DNA from: Candidatus Rikenella faecigallinarum
GTDB taxonomy: Bacteria; Bacteroidota; Bacteroidia; Bacteroidales; Rikenellaceae
Direction: 5' to 3'
DNA: 48,480 nt
NCBI GenBank assembly: GCA_019113395.1
Contig: DXHL01000035.1
Coordinates: forward strand, 1 to 48,480
The translations under genes and the position numbers were made by a program. Shown here one piece after another: positions 13,652 through 24,080 of the stretch; position 1 is the stretch's first letter, and each line of letters starts with the position of its first letter. The notes beneath the pieces were generated by a model that was given only the letters and a program-made list of their open reading frames with translations, was not told the DNA's origin and made no database searches.

Positions 13652-16078
13652 ATGATGATAGGAAACTACCTCCTCCTGACCGTCCGAAACCTCACGCGCC
13701 GCCGACTTTTCAGCATCGTGGCCATCGCCTCGCTGGCCATAGGGATGGCTGTTGCCCTACTTATCGGAAACTACGTGGCGTTCGAACAGAGCTACGACAC
13801 CATGCACCCCCACGGCGAACGCCTCTATCGGGTCGAGAGCCAATTCTACGAGGGGAATACCCTGACCGACGACTGGGCCACCTCCTCCTACGGTTACGGC
13901 CCCGCCATGCTGCGCTCGATACCGGGCGTGGAGCAGGTGACCCGCTTCGACATCCACAACACGGAACAGATGGTTCGATACGGCGACCGACAGTATCGCG
14001 AGCAAAACATCACCACCGCCGACCCTTCGATGTTCGAACTGTTTGCCTTCCGCCTGCGTGAGGGCGACCCGACGCATGCGCTCGAGGGGCCCAACAAAGT
14101 GGTCATCACGTCGTATGCCGCTGCAAAGTATTTCCCGGGCGAAAACCCGCTGGGGAAAACCCTGCGTTTCCTCTCCCAAAACGGCGAGTTGAGCTGCGAA
14201 GTAACGGGCGTGCTGGAAGAGATGCCGAAAAATTCGCAGATACAGTTCGACTTTTTCATCTCGTGGGCTACGCAGCCCAAGTGGCTGGACAACTACTGGT
14301 ATCGGCATGAGGTATATACCTACGTGCGGCTGGCTCCGGGCACTGACCCGCGGCAGGTGGAAGAGGCCTTCACGCCAATGGCCGAAAATTACAAGACCGA
14401 AGCGGCTCTGAAAAACAAGACCTGGAAAATCGTTCTGAATCCGGCCGACGAAGTGCATCTGACCCCGTGGAAACAATACGAGCGGGAGGCCAAGGGGAGT
14501 CGCAACACCCTGACCACACTGATTTTGGTGGCACTGGCCACCCTGACGATTGCCTGGATAAACTACATCAACCTGACCACGGCACGCTCGCTCGAACGGG
14601 CTCGCGAAGTGGGGTTGCGGAAGGTGTCGGGCGGTACACGGCGACAACTTATCGAACAGTTTATGCTCGAGTCGGCCTTCGTGAATCTGCTGGCCCTGGT
14701 GCTGGCCGTTGTGTTGGTATCGGGAGCGGCTCCGCTTTTCAACCAGCTCATGGGACGTGAGATAGGCTTTTTGATGCTGCGCGAACCGATGTTTTGGGCA
14801 GTGGCCGCAGCCATTTTTGCCGCAGGGGTATTCGTGTCGGGTTTCTACCCGGCCTTTGTGATTTCAAACGTGAAGCCTTCCGAGGTATTGAAAGGAAAAT
14901 ACACCCACACGGGCAAAGCCGGGACCGTCCGAAAATGCCTTGTGGTCCTGCAGTTTACGGCATCGCTGGTGCTGATAGCGGGAACCTTTACCGTAGACCG
15001 CCAGTTGGCCTACATGCGTCAACAACCCCTTGGGGTCAATATCGAGCGGATTTTTGCCATCAAGTACCCGGGAGCCACCGAAGAACTCGGTCAAAAGATA
15101 GAGGCCTACAAACGTGACCTGCTCACGCTTCCGGGTGTCGAAAATGCAACCACGTCGGGCTCTGTACCCGGCATGGAGGTAGCCACCTTCCTTTCAAACC
15201 ACTTGACCAGTGATGCAACCCAACAGAACCGACTGTACGAAATGCTGGTGGTGGACGGCCATTTTCTGCAAACCTACGGCGTGGAGATTATTGCAGGCCG
15301 CTGCTTCGGCGATGCCTTTACGGGCGACGAGCACCGCATGGTGATTAACGAGAGTGCCGTCCGTACCCTGGGATTTCACACCCCTGAAGAGGCTCTCGGA
15401 CAACGGGTGACGGTCGAGACCCGCGAAGACGCCCCCATGGAGATTGTCGGTGTGGTGCGCGATTACCATCAGCAAGGGCTGGCAAACGATTATACCCCGA
15501 TTATGATGATTCGCGAAAACGCCATCCCGTGGCTGCCGCAAAAGTTCATATCCGTTCGATACACGGCTGATGCACCGATTGACCGCATCCTGCAGGAGGC
15601 CGAACGGCGCTGGGAACGTTTCTTCCACGAATCGACCTTCGACCACTTCTTCGTCGACCGCTTCTACGACCGCCAGTACAGCGCCGACAGCCGTTTCGGG
15701 ACGGTATTCGCCCTCTTTTCGGCACTGGCTCTCTTTATCGCCGTGGTCGGACTTTGGATACTGACCCTCTTTGCAGCCCACAACCGACGCAAGGAGATGG
15801 GCGTGCGCAAAGTCTTCGGCGCCACGGGCTGGAACCTCTTTTCGACCCTCTCGAGCGAGTTTCTGTGGTTAGTGGCCGCGGCGGTCGTTATCGGCATACC
15901 GCTGGCATGGTACGCCATGCAGAGCTGGCTCGGCCACTATCCGTTCCGTGTGGGGATAAACGGCTGGATGTTTGTCGTGCCGGTGCTGATTTTGGTGGCA
16001 GTGACTGTCGCTACGGTCAGTGCCCAGATTATGGCCACCCTGCGTGCCAACCCCATCCGTTCGCTCAAGAGCGAGTAG
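13652..16078 (+). CDS. ABC transporter permease with duplicated MacB-periplasmic/FtsX units
   Basis: The 808-residue product has an N-terminal transmembrane helix (about 20-42; FSIVAIASLAIGMAVALLIG) and a MacB-like periplasmic core. An FtsX block of three helices follows (about 287-420; TLILVALATLTIAWINYINL opens it). A second periplasmic core and a second three-helix FtsX block then lead to the C-terminus (IRSLKSE). This is the solo-permease form of the type VII/MacB-type mechanotransmission family; the ATPase is not adjacent and must be elsewhere. ATG at 13652 is followed directly by another in-frame ATG at 13655. It appears to be driven by a sigma-54 promoter, as for many such permeases tied to envelope or antimicrobial stress. 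Its TAG lies 3 bp from the stop codon of the convergent glycosylase gene, with no terminator between. Confidence 0.88.
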   Translation: MMIGNYLLLTVRNLTRRRLFSIVAIASLAIGMAVALLIGNYVAFEQSYDTMHPHGERLYRVESQFYEGNTLTDDWATSSYGYGPAMLRSIPGVEQVTRFDIHNTEQMVRYGDRQYREQNITTADPSMFELFAFRLREGDPTHALEGPNKVVITSYAAAKYFPGENPLGKTLRFLSQNGELSCEVTGVLEEMPKNSQIQFDFFISWATQPKWLDNYWYRHEVYTYVRLAPGTDPRQVEEAFTPMAENYKTEAALKNKTWKIVLNPADEVHLTPWKQYEREAKGSRNTLTTLILVALATLTIAWINYINLTTARSLERAREVGLRKVSGGTRRQLIEQFMLESAFVNLLALVLAVVLVSGAAPLFNQLMGREIGFLMLREPMFWAVAAAIFAAGVFVSGFYPAFVISNVKPSEVLKGKYTHTGKAGTVRKCLVVLQFTASLVLIAGTFTVDRQLAYMRQQPLGVNIERIFAIKYPGATEELGQKIEAYKRDLLTLPGVENATTSGSVPGMEVATFLSNHLTSDATQQNRLYEMLVVDGHFLQTYGVEIIAGRCFGDAFTGDEHRMVINESAVRTLGFHTPEEALGQRVTVETREDAPMEIVGVVRDYHQQGLANDYTPIMMIRENAIPWLPQKFISVRYTADAPIDRILQEAERRWERFFHESTFDHFFVDRFYDRQYSADSRFGTVFALFSALALFIAVVGLWILTLFAAHNRRKEMGVRKVFGATGWNLFSTLSSEFLWLVAAAVVIGIPLAWYAMQSWLGHYPFRVGINGWMFVVPVLILVAVTVATVSAQIMATLRANPIRSLKSE

Positions 16079-16081
16079 GGT

Positions 16082-16717
16082 TTAGGGTGTCGGAGTGGCG
16101 TTTTCTGCCCACCGTTCGTCGTGAGCCACGGCCCACAGGTAGAACGAGGCCACCGACCCGTAGGGCGACCAGCACGCACGAAGGGTCAGGAATTCCTGAC
16201 GGGTCAGGTGCGAGAGTCCATACAGTCGCATGATACCGCGACGGATGGCCAGGTCGCCAAAGCTCACCACATCGGGTCGTCCGAGCGAAAAGAGCATCAA
16301 CATTTCGGCTGTCCACCGCCCGACACCGGGCAGGTCGGTCAGCTGTCGGATGACCTCCTCGTCCGACAGCGGCGCAAAGTGTTCAGCCGCCAGCGTTCCA
16401 TTCAGGGCAGCAGCTGCCGCACCCTGCAAATACGACACTTTGCGCTGACTCATCCCACACCCCCGCAACGACTCCTCGGACTGCGCAGCTACGGCGGCGG
16501 GGGTCACCCCACCACACAACACTTCGAGCCGTCCCCACACCGTGCGGGCGGCTTTGTCTGTGATTTGCTGTCCTACGATGCTGTGCGCCAGGGCCTGAAA
16601 GAGGTCGGGCATCATCTCCCGTTCCAGAGGACCAATCCGCCGAATCGCATCCCCCAGCACGGGGTCCCGACGACTCAGATAGTCGGTTTCACGGCTTGTA
16701 TATCGGAATATCGCCAT
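16082..16717 (-). CDS. DNA-3-methyladenine glycosylase II (AlkA-like HhH-GPD glycosylase)
   Basis: The 211-residue product contains the HhH motif LPGVGRWTAEM (129-139) and the catalytic Asp at D155 in VVSFGDLAIRRG. HSIVGQQIT near residue 45 is the family's substrate-pocket helix. There are no Fe-S cysteines, as expected for AlkA rather than MutY/Nth. It excises alkylated purines in base-excision repair. It is shorter than E. coli AlkA because the N-terminal domain is missing, which is normal for the short AlkA group. ATG 16717 is chosen over an upstream in-frame ATG because the family N-terminus and an adjacent -7 box fit here. Confidence 0.88.
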   Translation of the reverse strand: MAIFRYTSRETDYLSRRDPVLGDAIRRIGPLEREMMPDLFQALAHSIVGQQITDKAARTVWGRLEVLCGGVTPAAVAAQSEESLRGCGMSQRKVSYLQGAAAAALNGTLAAEHFAPLSDEEVIRQLTDLPGVGRWTAEMLMLFSLGRPDVVSFGDLAIRRGIMRLYGLSHLTRQEFLTLRACWSPYGSVASFYLWAVAHDERWAENATPTP

Positions 16718-16721
16718 AGGT

Positions 16722-16730
16722 GCAAAATTA
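16722..16730 (-). promoter_or_regulatory. -7 element of the alkA-like gene, predicting a leaderless mRNA
   Basis: On the minus strand TAATTTTGC (16730-16722) ends 4 nt before the ATG at 16717. The -33 region is only a run of T, so the promoter is less complete than that of dusB. If used, the mRNA leader would be 0-3 nt. Confidence 0.5.
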
Positions 16731-16862
16731 GACTTTTCAAAAAAGATGAAAAATAGTACCTTAGGAACAGATTTTGCTGGATTTTGTTGCATTCGACCAC
16801 TGCAAAAGGGGTCGAAGTGATGATATGCCTAATTCCGCATGGCCGACGGGGGTCGGCAACGC

Positions 16863-19800
16863 ATGATTCGAAAAATTGTCAAATATACCTTGCGGCTGCT
16901 GGCTGTTCTGCTGGGGCTTGTCGTACTGTTGCTGGTTGCGCTGTACCTCCCCCCGGTGCAGGATGCGCTGCGGAGAAAAGCGGTGGCCTATGTGGAGGAA
17001 AACTACCACCTCCGGTTACAGGTTGATGTCCTGCGGCTGCGTTTCCCGCTGCGATTGCGGGTAGAGGGGGTAGAGGCCGTCACCCCGACGGGCGATACGC
17101 TGCTGACGGCCGGACGGCTGCAAGTCCATGTGGCCTTGCTGCCTCTGTTGGGCGGAGAAGTCGCCCTGCGGCAGTTTACGTTGGAAAGCACCGCAATGCA
17201 TTGGATAGATTCCACGGGGGGCATGGACCTCGGCATCCGCGTGGGAGCGCTCGACCTGAGCGGTGGGCACGCTCTTCTCACGGAAGAGCGTGCCCACCTG
17301 CCCGCCGTTCGTTTGCACGGCGGCGATGTGCGGCTCACCCTCTTCGCCGCACCGCCCGACACCCTGCCCGATACCACCTCTGCTCCGCTGCGGTGGAAGA
17401 TATCGACCGACCTGTTAGCACTGGACAGCATCGCCTTTGCCCTGCATATGCCCAATCCGACTACTGACCTTACGGTCAATATGGAACGGGGAGCAGTGGA
17501 CAGTTGCGCGGTCGATTTGGGAGCCCAATGGGTCACGGCGTCGCGGGTGCAGATTCTGCGCGGCGCATATGCCTATCTGGCAGACACGGCAACCGTAACG
17601 ACACCCTCCCCCACCCCTGCGCCCCAAGACACAACAGCCACTGCACCGTGGAGCATTCTCGTGGGACAGGTTCAGCTGACGGACAATCGGGCGCAATACG
17701 GATTACCCTACGGCATCCCCCGCCCGACCTTCGACCCCGAACATATCGGGGTCGAAGGTCTCGACCTGACGGTCGATTCGCTCTACAACTGCGGCAGCAC
17801 CGTACGTGCCTCGGTCGCTGAGTTGCGGTTTCGGGAGCGTTCGGGGCTGACCGTCACCCACACGGAAGGGACCGTGACGATGGACAGTACAGGCTATTCG
17901 GTACAAGACTTTCGGCTGACAACCACAGCCTCGACGCTCTTCGCCGACCTTACGGTCGGCGAAGGGGTGGCCACACTCGTTCCCTCCACACCCCTGGAGG
18001 CACAACTCGCCCTGCAATTAGGCAGCGCAGACCTCTTTCGGGTCGTCGAAGTAGAACACGCACTGCAACGGCAGTTAGAGGGCCGCACCCTGACGTTCGA
18101 CACACGGCTGAGCGGGAGAGTGGATGACCTGCGGCTGCACCGTCTGGTCGCTGCAATTCCCGCTGTGGTGGATTTTGCGGCCGAGGGGCAGGTTCGCCAT
18201 GCCACCACACCACAACACACGGCAGGGGAAGTGACCTTTGGCGGCACACTGCACGCTTCACGGCTGTGGGGCAGTCTGCTGCCGCAGGGAGTGACCCTGC
18301 CGACATCCCGTTTCCGGGGTTCGGCCACGGCTGGGGCGGGGCACTACCACGCTCTGTTCGCTTTGCAGGCTGACGGAGGCAAGGTAAATGTTCAGGGCTC
18401 TTTCTCCCCGCAGAGCGACCAATATGCCGCACATGTAGAGGTGGATTCCCTGCCCCTGCAACGCTTTCTGCCCAACGACTCTTTGGGACGGGTAACCCTT
18501 ACCCTGAATGCCGAAGGACGGGGGTTCGACCCGCTCGCTCCGACCACCCGCGCCTCGGTCGATTTGCAGGTGACCCGAGCAGAGTTTCAAGGCTTCGACT
18601 ACCGCAACCTGCTGCTGACCGCACAGCTGGACACGGGGCAGCTGACGGGGCGTTTTGCGAGCAACAACCGCGGCCTGCAGGCTGACCTGCAGCTGCAGGG
18701 TTCGCTCTCTCCACAGGCACAGAAAGCCTCGCTTCAAGGTGTGTTTTCTCAGATAGACCTCGCCGAAATGGGCTTCACCGAGCAGCCGACGCAACTGTCA
18801 CTGCAACTCGACGCCTCCGTCGAAGCGACAGCCCGCGGCAGCTATCAGGCGCGGGTAACCCTCGACAGCGTCGCCGTGACGCTCGACAGTCTGACCCAAC
18901 AGGTTCCGCAGACTGCGCTGTCGGCAGCAGCCGACAGCGCACACGTCGAGGCGCAGCTCACCTCGGGTGACCTGCGCCTCGCCTTCCGCTCAGACACCAT
19001 CCTCAACTCGCTGGCCTCAGCCTTTGCCCAAGCGGCTGCCAATATTCAGGAAGACATCATGGCCGGTAAAATCGACACCGATACCCTCGGAAATCTCCTG
19101 CCTCCGTTCCGTCTCGACTTTTATGCCGGCCGCAACAACCCCCTGAACGACTATCTATACCAACAGGGCGTGGGATTTGCCCGAGCTAAAGTGACATCTT
19201 CGGCGCAACGCGGCGAACCGTTTGGGTTCCGTGCCGAGGTCAATCAACTCTCTACCGCCGAGATGACCCTGGACACCCTGACGGCCGGTGTGGGCGGACG
19301 CAACGGACAGCTCCAGTATTTTGTCCGCCTGGCCAACCGCCCGGGTAACCTGAACCGCATGGGGTCACTGGCTCTGTACGGTCATGCAGAAGGAGATTCA
19401 GCCCAAGTGATGTTTACCCAGCACAATCGGCAGGGGGATACAGGGCTGCTGTTCGGACTGCAGGCACAGTTGCGGGACAGCGCCGTCACCGTCACCCTGA
19501 TTCCGCAAGAGCCGATTTTCGGGTTCTCGACATGGAGCGTAAACCCGGGGAACTATCTGCGTTACGGTTTCGACAAGCGTCTGACGGCCGACCTGCGCCT
19601 TTCGCATGACGACCAATCCTTTACCCTGCAATCGGCTGCCGACACGACCCTGCCTCCCGGATGCATTCGTCTGGGCATCAACGGCATTCATATCGGCAAG
19701 GCATTGAATTTATTCCCCTCCGCGCCACCCGTGGACGGCGTATTGGGCACCTCCATAGCCTTTGGATTGGGCGACAGCCTGTTGGTGGCTCGCGGCAACC

Positions 19801-21698
19801 TCTCCATCGACACCCTGCAATACAACGGCCAACGGGTTGGCGATATCGGCTTGGATTTTGCCTACCGTACCGACACCGTGACGGGACAAAGCGGGTCTCT
19901 GGCACTGCAAATCAACCACCGCCCCGCCCTGACGGCACAAGGACAATACCACCCGACCGACACTGCCTCTGTTCTCCATATGACGGCCGACATTCCGGGG
20001 CTTCCGCTGGCTATGGCAAACCCCTTTCTGCCTGACGGGTCGGGCAGCCTGAACGGATGGCTTCGCGGACATATCGAAGCCCGCGAAGACTCCACGGGCC
20101 TTATGACCAACGGTGAGATTCGCTTTGACAGCACAGCGGTCACTGTGGCAGCTATCGGCACCCGTTTCGGCATTACTGAGACCCCTATTATACTGCAAGG
20201 AAACCGCGTGCTGTTCAAGGATTTCGGGCTGATTGCCCCCAACCGCCAACCCCTGACCCTGAACGGAAGTCTGGATGTCAGCGATTTTTCGCACGTAATG
20301 GCCGACCTGCATTTGCGCGCCAATGATTTTCAACTGATTAACGTGCCCCGCAATCGAGGCTCCATGGTTTTCGGCCACGCCAATGCCAACCTGACGGCCG
20401 ATGCCACGGGACCGCTGGATGCCCTCAACATCCGCGGTTCGGCCGACCTGCTGAGCGGCACTGAGGTGACCTATGTCATGCAGGAGAGCACCAACTCCAT
20501 TGAGACCCAAACCCAAAACCTGGTCACCTTTACCTCGTTCAACGACACGACCTCCATCGTACCGCCGCGCCCTCCGGCGATGCTGCAACTGGGCGGGATA
20601 GACATGTTGATGAACGTCACAATAGCACCGGATGTGGCGATGGCGGTCTACCTGTCGGAGGATGGACAGAACCGCATCAACCTGCAGGGGGGCGGCTCGC
20701 TGACCTACTCGATGAATCGCCTGGGCGACACCCGTTTTGCCGGAAAATACGAACTTACGGGCGGGCAGGTGCGTTACACGCCTCCGGTTATTTCGGCCAA
20801 GGATTTCACCATCACGCCCGGGGGCTTTGTGAGTTGGACAGGTGAGATGACCGACCCGTCGTTTTCGATACGCGCCGTGGAGAGTGTCCGCACGACCGTC
20901 ACCATGGAGGACCAAAGCACGCGTCAGGTCAATTTTCAGATAAGCATTTTGTTGAGCGGCAGTTTGGAAAACCTTGACATTCGCTTTGATTTGGCTGCTC
21001 CGGAGGATTTGACACTGCAGAACCAGTTGGCCTCGCTGACTCCCGAGCAGCGACAGAACCAGGCAATGGCACTGTTGCTATACAACACCTACACTGGGCC
21101 CGGCACATCGGCCAAGGTCAATACCGGAAACCCCATCAACTCGTTTATCACCAAGGAGTTGAACCAATGGGCGCAAAACAGTCTTCGCGGTGTGGACCTT
21201 TCGTTCGGGATAGATTCCTACAACGATGCCTCGGGCGGAGCCGACGGGACACGGACCGACTATTCGTATAAGTTGTCCAAGAAGTTTTTTGACAACCGCG
21301 TTCAGGTTTCGGTCGGCGGAAGCGTAAGCACGGGCGCCAACCCCGGAGCGAATACGGCCGAGAGTCTGGTAGACGACATTTCGCTGGAGTACCAGCTGAC
21401 CCGACGCGACAACATGTACCTGAAGCTGTTTCGGCAGAACGACTACGAGAGCATTCTGGAGGGCGAGGTGACCGAGACGGGCATCGGTTTTGGGGTTCGG
21501 AAGAAGGTGTTGAAGTTGGGGGACCTGTTCCGCGTGACGAAGGCTCCATCCGCTGAGCAGAAACCGACTCGAGCGGAGCGAAAGGCCTCACGCAAAGCCC
21601 AACGGGCTGACAAACGGCGGGATAAGCGACAACAAGGAGAGAAGATAAACCCTGATTCTGCCGAGCAGGCTGCTCCTGCCGTAAGCAACGTACAATAA
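16863..21698 (+). CDS. tamB: Translocation/assembly module TamB homologue
   Basis: The product is about 1,611 residues from ATG 16863; an in-frame ATG at 16839 would add eight residues. It opens with a signal-anchor helix (LRLLAVLLGLVVLLLVALYL) and continues as a very long beta-rich AsmA/TamB-like body made of repeated amphipathic strands. The DUF490/TamB C-terminal domain lies at about 1150-1560 and includes NRINLQGGGSLTYSMN and GGFVSWTGEMTDPSF. TamB spans the periplasm and is thought to carry phospholipids and/or help outer-membrane protein assembly with TamA. In Bacteroidota the partner is the lipoprotein TamL, encoded 8 bp downstream. A Lys/Arg-rich tail of about 45 residues ends the protein. 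Confidence 0.9.
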   Translation: MIRKIVKYTLRLLAVLLGLVVLLLVALYLPPVQDALRRKAVAYVEENYHLRLQVDVLRLRFPLRLRVEGVEAVTPTGDTLLTAGRLQVHVALLPLLGGEVALRQFTLESTAMHWIDSTGGMDLGIRVGALDLSGGHALLTEERAHLPAVRLHGGDVRLTLFAAPPDTLPDTTSAPLRWKISTDLLALDSIAFALHMPNPTTDLTVNMERGAVDSCAVDLGAQWVTASRVQILRGAYAYLADTATVTTPSPTPAPQDTTATAPWSILVGQVQLTDNRAQYGLPYGIPRPTFDPEHIGVEGLDLTVDSLYNCGSTVRASVAELRFRERSGLTVTHTEGTVTMDSTGYSVQDFRLTTTASTLFADLTVGEGVATLVPSTPLEAQLALQLGSADLFRVVEVEHALQRQLEGRTLTFDTRLSGRVDDLRLHRLVAAIPAVVDFAAEGQVRHATTPQHTAGEVTFGGTLHASRLWGSLLPQGVTLPTSRFRGSATAGAGHYHALFALQADGGKVNVQGSFSPQSDQYAAHVEVDSLPLQRFLPNDSLGRVTLTLNAEGRGFDPLAPTTRASVDLQVTRAEFQGFDYRNLLLTAQLDTGQLTGRFASNNRGLQADLQLQGSLSPQAQKASLQGVFSQIDLAEMGFTEQPTQLSLQLDASVEATARGSYQARVTLDSVAVTLDSLTQQVPQTALSAAADSAHVEAQLTSGDLRLAFRSDTILNSLASAFAQAAANIQEDIMAGKIDTDTLGNLLPPFRLDFYAGRNNPLNDYLYQQGVGFARAKVTSSAQRGEPFGFRAEVNQLSTAEMTLDTLTAGVGGRNGQLQYFVRLANRPGNLNRMGSLALYGHAEGDSAQVMFTQHNRQGDTGLLFGLQAQLRDSAVTVTLIPQEPIFGFSTWSVNPGNYLRYGFDKRLTADLRLSHDDQSFTLQSAADTTLPPGCIRLGINGIHIGKALNLFPSAPPVDGVLGTSIAFGLGDSLLVARGNLSIDTLQYNGQRVGDIGLDFAYRTDTVTGQSGSLALQINHRPALTAQGQYHPTDTASVLHMTADIPGLPLAMANPFLPDGSGSLNGWLRGHIEAREDSTGLMTNGEIRFDSTAVTVAAIGTRFGITETPIILQGNRVLFKDFGLIAPNRQPLTLNGSLDVSDFSHVMADLHLRANDFQLINVPRNRGSMVFGHANANLTADATGPLDALNIRGSADLLSGTEVTYVMQESTNSIETQTQNLVTFTSFNDTTSIVPPRPPAMLQLGGIDMLMNVTIAPDVAMAVYLSEDGQNRINLQGGGSLTYSMNRLGDTRFAGKYELTGGQVRYTPPVISAKDFTITPGGFVSWTGEMTDPSFSIRAVESVRTTVTMEDQSTRQVNFQISILLSGSLENLDIRFDLAAPEDLTLQNQLASLTPEQRQNQAMALLLYNTYTGPGTSAKVNTGNPINSFITKELNQWAQNSLRGVDLSFGIDSYNDASGGADGTRTDYSYKLSKKFFDNRVQVSVGGSVSTGANPGANTAESLVDDISLEYQLTRRDNMYLKLFRQNDYESILEGEVTETGIGFGVRKKVLKLGDLFRVTKAPSAEQKPTRAERKASRKAQRADKRRDKRQQGEKINPDSAEQAAPAVSNVQ

Positions 21699-21706
21699 GT
21701 CATCCA

Positions 21707-24037
21707 ATGAGACGGAGCATTCGACATATCGGGATTTGGGGTGTGCTGCTCGTAACAGTGGCGGCAACGTGGTCGTGTTCGACCACGCGCCGCCTCACGG
21801 AGGGGCAGGTGCTCTACACGGGCGTCCGCAAGATGACCTTCACACCCGCCAACGACACGCTGCGCATCCCCTCCGAGGTGACTGATGCCGTCGAGAAACC
21901 GCTGGACGTCGCACCGAACAACCCGCTCTGGTCACCCTATTGGCGTTCGGGCATCCCGATAGGCCTATGGGCATGGAACCACCTCTACACCCCCAAAGAG
22001 AAAGGGTTCAAATACTGGTTCTACAAACGGCTGGCCAAACAACCCGTACTGATTTCGAGCGTTCGGCCCGAGTTGCGTATTCAGGTGGCCGACCAGATTT
22101 TCGAAAACCACGGCTATTTCGGCGTGCAGGGGAGCTACGAATTGCACCCCAACCGCCACAAACCCGACCGTAAGGCGAAAGTCAGCTACCACTTTACGGT
22201 TCCTCCGCCCCACACCTACGACACGATTGAGTACCTTCGCGCGCCGGGCAAAGTGGGGCGCATCGTGGACAGTTTGCAGGCAGAAAGTTTGTTGCACGTG
22301 GGAGCCGTTTACAACCTGGACACTCTGACCGCCGAACGGAACCGCCTGACAGCCGCCCTGCGCAGCCGAGGGTACTACTATTTCCGACCGGAGTATATCA
22401 CGTATGAAGCCGATACGACACAAGCCCCCTATCGCGTGGCTCTCCGCATGCGGTTGGCCGACGGCATCCCGCCCGCGGCACTGCGTTCCTACTGCGTGGG
22501 ACAGGTGAGCGTCCGCCTCCAGAATCCCGTCACGGGGCCTGCCGATACGATGCAATTAGGAGCCGTTCGCGTCTACTACCAACGCCCTCTACACATCCGT
22601 CCCCGCATCCTGGCCGATAATCTGGAGCTGACCCCGGGACAACTCTTCAATATGGATGCCCAGAACACCACCCAAACCAACCTCAACAAACTGGGCATCT
22701 TCAACTCGGTCAGCCTGAGTGTTCCGCCGCTCGACTCGCTCCGCGCGTCGGACACCACGCTGGATGTGCGCATTTCGGCCACTTTTGACAAACCGATTCA
22801 GGCCGATTTCGAGGCCAACCTGACCTCGAAATCGAACAGCTATTTGGGCCCCGGCCTCTCGTTCGGCCTGCGCCACAACAACATTTTCGGAGGCGGAGAG
22901 GTACTCGGACTGCGCCTGACAGGGTCGTACGAATGGCAGACGGGGAACAAAAACCAATATGAAACACGACCGACGGCCATCAATTCGTATGAATTCGGGC
23001 TAACCGCATCGCTCGATATTCCTCGGGTCGTCGCTCCCGGATTCCGCAACAAAAAAACGGCCTATCCGGCCAAGACCTCCTACCAAATCGGCGCCGACCT
23101 GATGAACCGTCCGCAATATTTTCGGATGCTCTCGCTCAACCTCTCGGCCAGCTACGATTTTCGGACATCGCCCTACAGCACCCACACCTTTACCCCCTTC
23201 AAACTGACCTTCAATCGGCTGTTGAACACCTCGTATGCGTTCGATTCGACCATGCAGCAGAACCCTGCCGTGGCATTGAGTTTCAGCGACCAGTTTATTC
23301 CGTCGCTGAGTTACAGCTATACGTTTGACAAAACCGTAGGGCACAGACAGCGCAACCGCGTAGTGGTTCAGGCCACCCTGACCGACGCAGGCAATCTGCT
23401 GGCGGCATGCTACGACCTCTTCGGGTCGCACGGCACCAAACAACTCTTCGGCAGCCCCTTCTCGCAGTTTATCAAAGGGACGCTCGAAGGAAAATGGTAT
23501 CATAAAATCGGAAGGGGCAATGTATTGGCGACGCGCCTGATGGTCGGCGCAGGCTATGCCTACGGCAACTCACGGGTGATGCCCTACAGCGAACAGTTCT
23601 ACATCGGCGGGGCGAACAGCATCCGTGCTTTCACGGTGCGTTCGCTGGGGCCGGGCAGCTACCGCCCCGCCGCCGACCAAATCAACGGTTACTGGGACCA
23701 GACGGGGAGTTTCAAACTGGAGGCCAACGCAGAGTTTCGGTTCCGCATGATTGGGAACCTCGGCGGAGCCGTTTTTGTGGATGCCGGGAATATCTGGCTG
23801 CTGCGCAACGACCCCAACCGCCCGGGCGGGGTACTGCGCGCCAAAAGTTTTTGGCGCGACATTGCCCTGGGGACCGGTGTGGGCCTGCGTTATGATATCA
23901 GCGTGCTGGTGCTGCGCCTCGACATGGGCATCGGCATCCACACCCCCTACCCCAATCCCGCCAAACCGGGATACTACAACATTCAGAGTTTCAAGGATGG
24001 GCTGGGGATTCACCTGGCCATCGGCTACCCGTTCTAA
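21707..24037 (+). CDS. tamL: BamA/TamA-family outer-membrane barrel lipoprotein (TamL)
   Basis: The 776-residue product has a lipoprotein signal with lipobox ATWSC (Cys24), which separates the Bacteroidota form TamL from proteobacterial TamA. POTRA-like repeats lie at about 40-390. The Omp85 barrel spans about 400-776 and contains the GGANSIRAFTVRSLGPGSYR segment (a lid-lock-type R-F/x motif region) and a terminal aromatic strand ending in GYPF. It would work with TamB, encoded 8 bp upstream in the same operon, in outer-membrane assembly or lipid transport. Length and layout are normal for the family. No terminator is obvious in the 43 bp before the convergent sirtuin gene. Confidence 0.88.
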   Translation: MRRSIRHIGIWGVLLVTVAATWSCSTTRRLTEGQVLYTGVRKMTFTPANDTLRIPSEVTDAVEKPLDVAPNNPLWSPYWRSGIPIGLWAWNHLYTPKEKGFKYWFYKRLAKQPVLISSVRPELRIQVADQIFENHGYFGVQGSYELHPNRHKPDRKAKVSYHFTVPPPHTYDTIEYLRAPGKVGRIVDSLQAESLLHVGAVYNLDTLTAERNRLTAALRSRGYYYFRPEYITYEADTTQAPYRVALRMRLADGIPPAALRSYCVGQVSVRLQNPVTGPADTMQLGAVRVYYQRPLHIRPRILADNLELTPGQLFNMDAQNTTQTNLNKLGIFNSVSLSVPPLDSLRASDTTLDVRISATFDKPIQADFEANLTSKSNSYLGPGLSFGLRHNNIFGGGEVLGLRLTGSYEWQTGNKNQYETRPTAINSYEFGLTASLDIPRVVAPGFRNKKTAYPAKTSYQIGADLMNRPQYFRMLSLNLSASYDFRTSPYSTHTFTPFKLTFNRLLNTSYAFDSTMQQNPAVALSFSDQFIPSLSYSYTFDKTVGHRQRNRVVVQATLTDAGNLLAACYDLFGSHGTKQLFGSPFSQFIKGTLEGKWYHKIGRGNVLATRLMVGAGYAYGNSRVMPYSEQFYIGGANSIRAFTVRSLGPGSYRPAADQINGYWDQTGSFKLEANAEFRFRMIGNLGGAVFVDAGNIWLLRNDPNRPGGVLRAKSFWRDIALGTGVGLRYDISVLVLRLDMGIGIHTPYPNPAKPGYYNIQSFKDGLGIHLAIGYPF

Positions 24038-24080
24038 AGGTTTTGCATCCCTGCCTCACACATTTCTCGCTGCACGGGAG

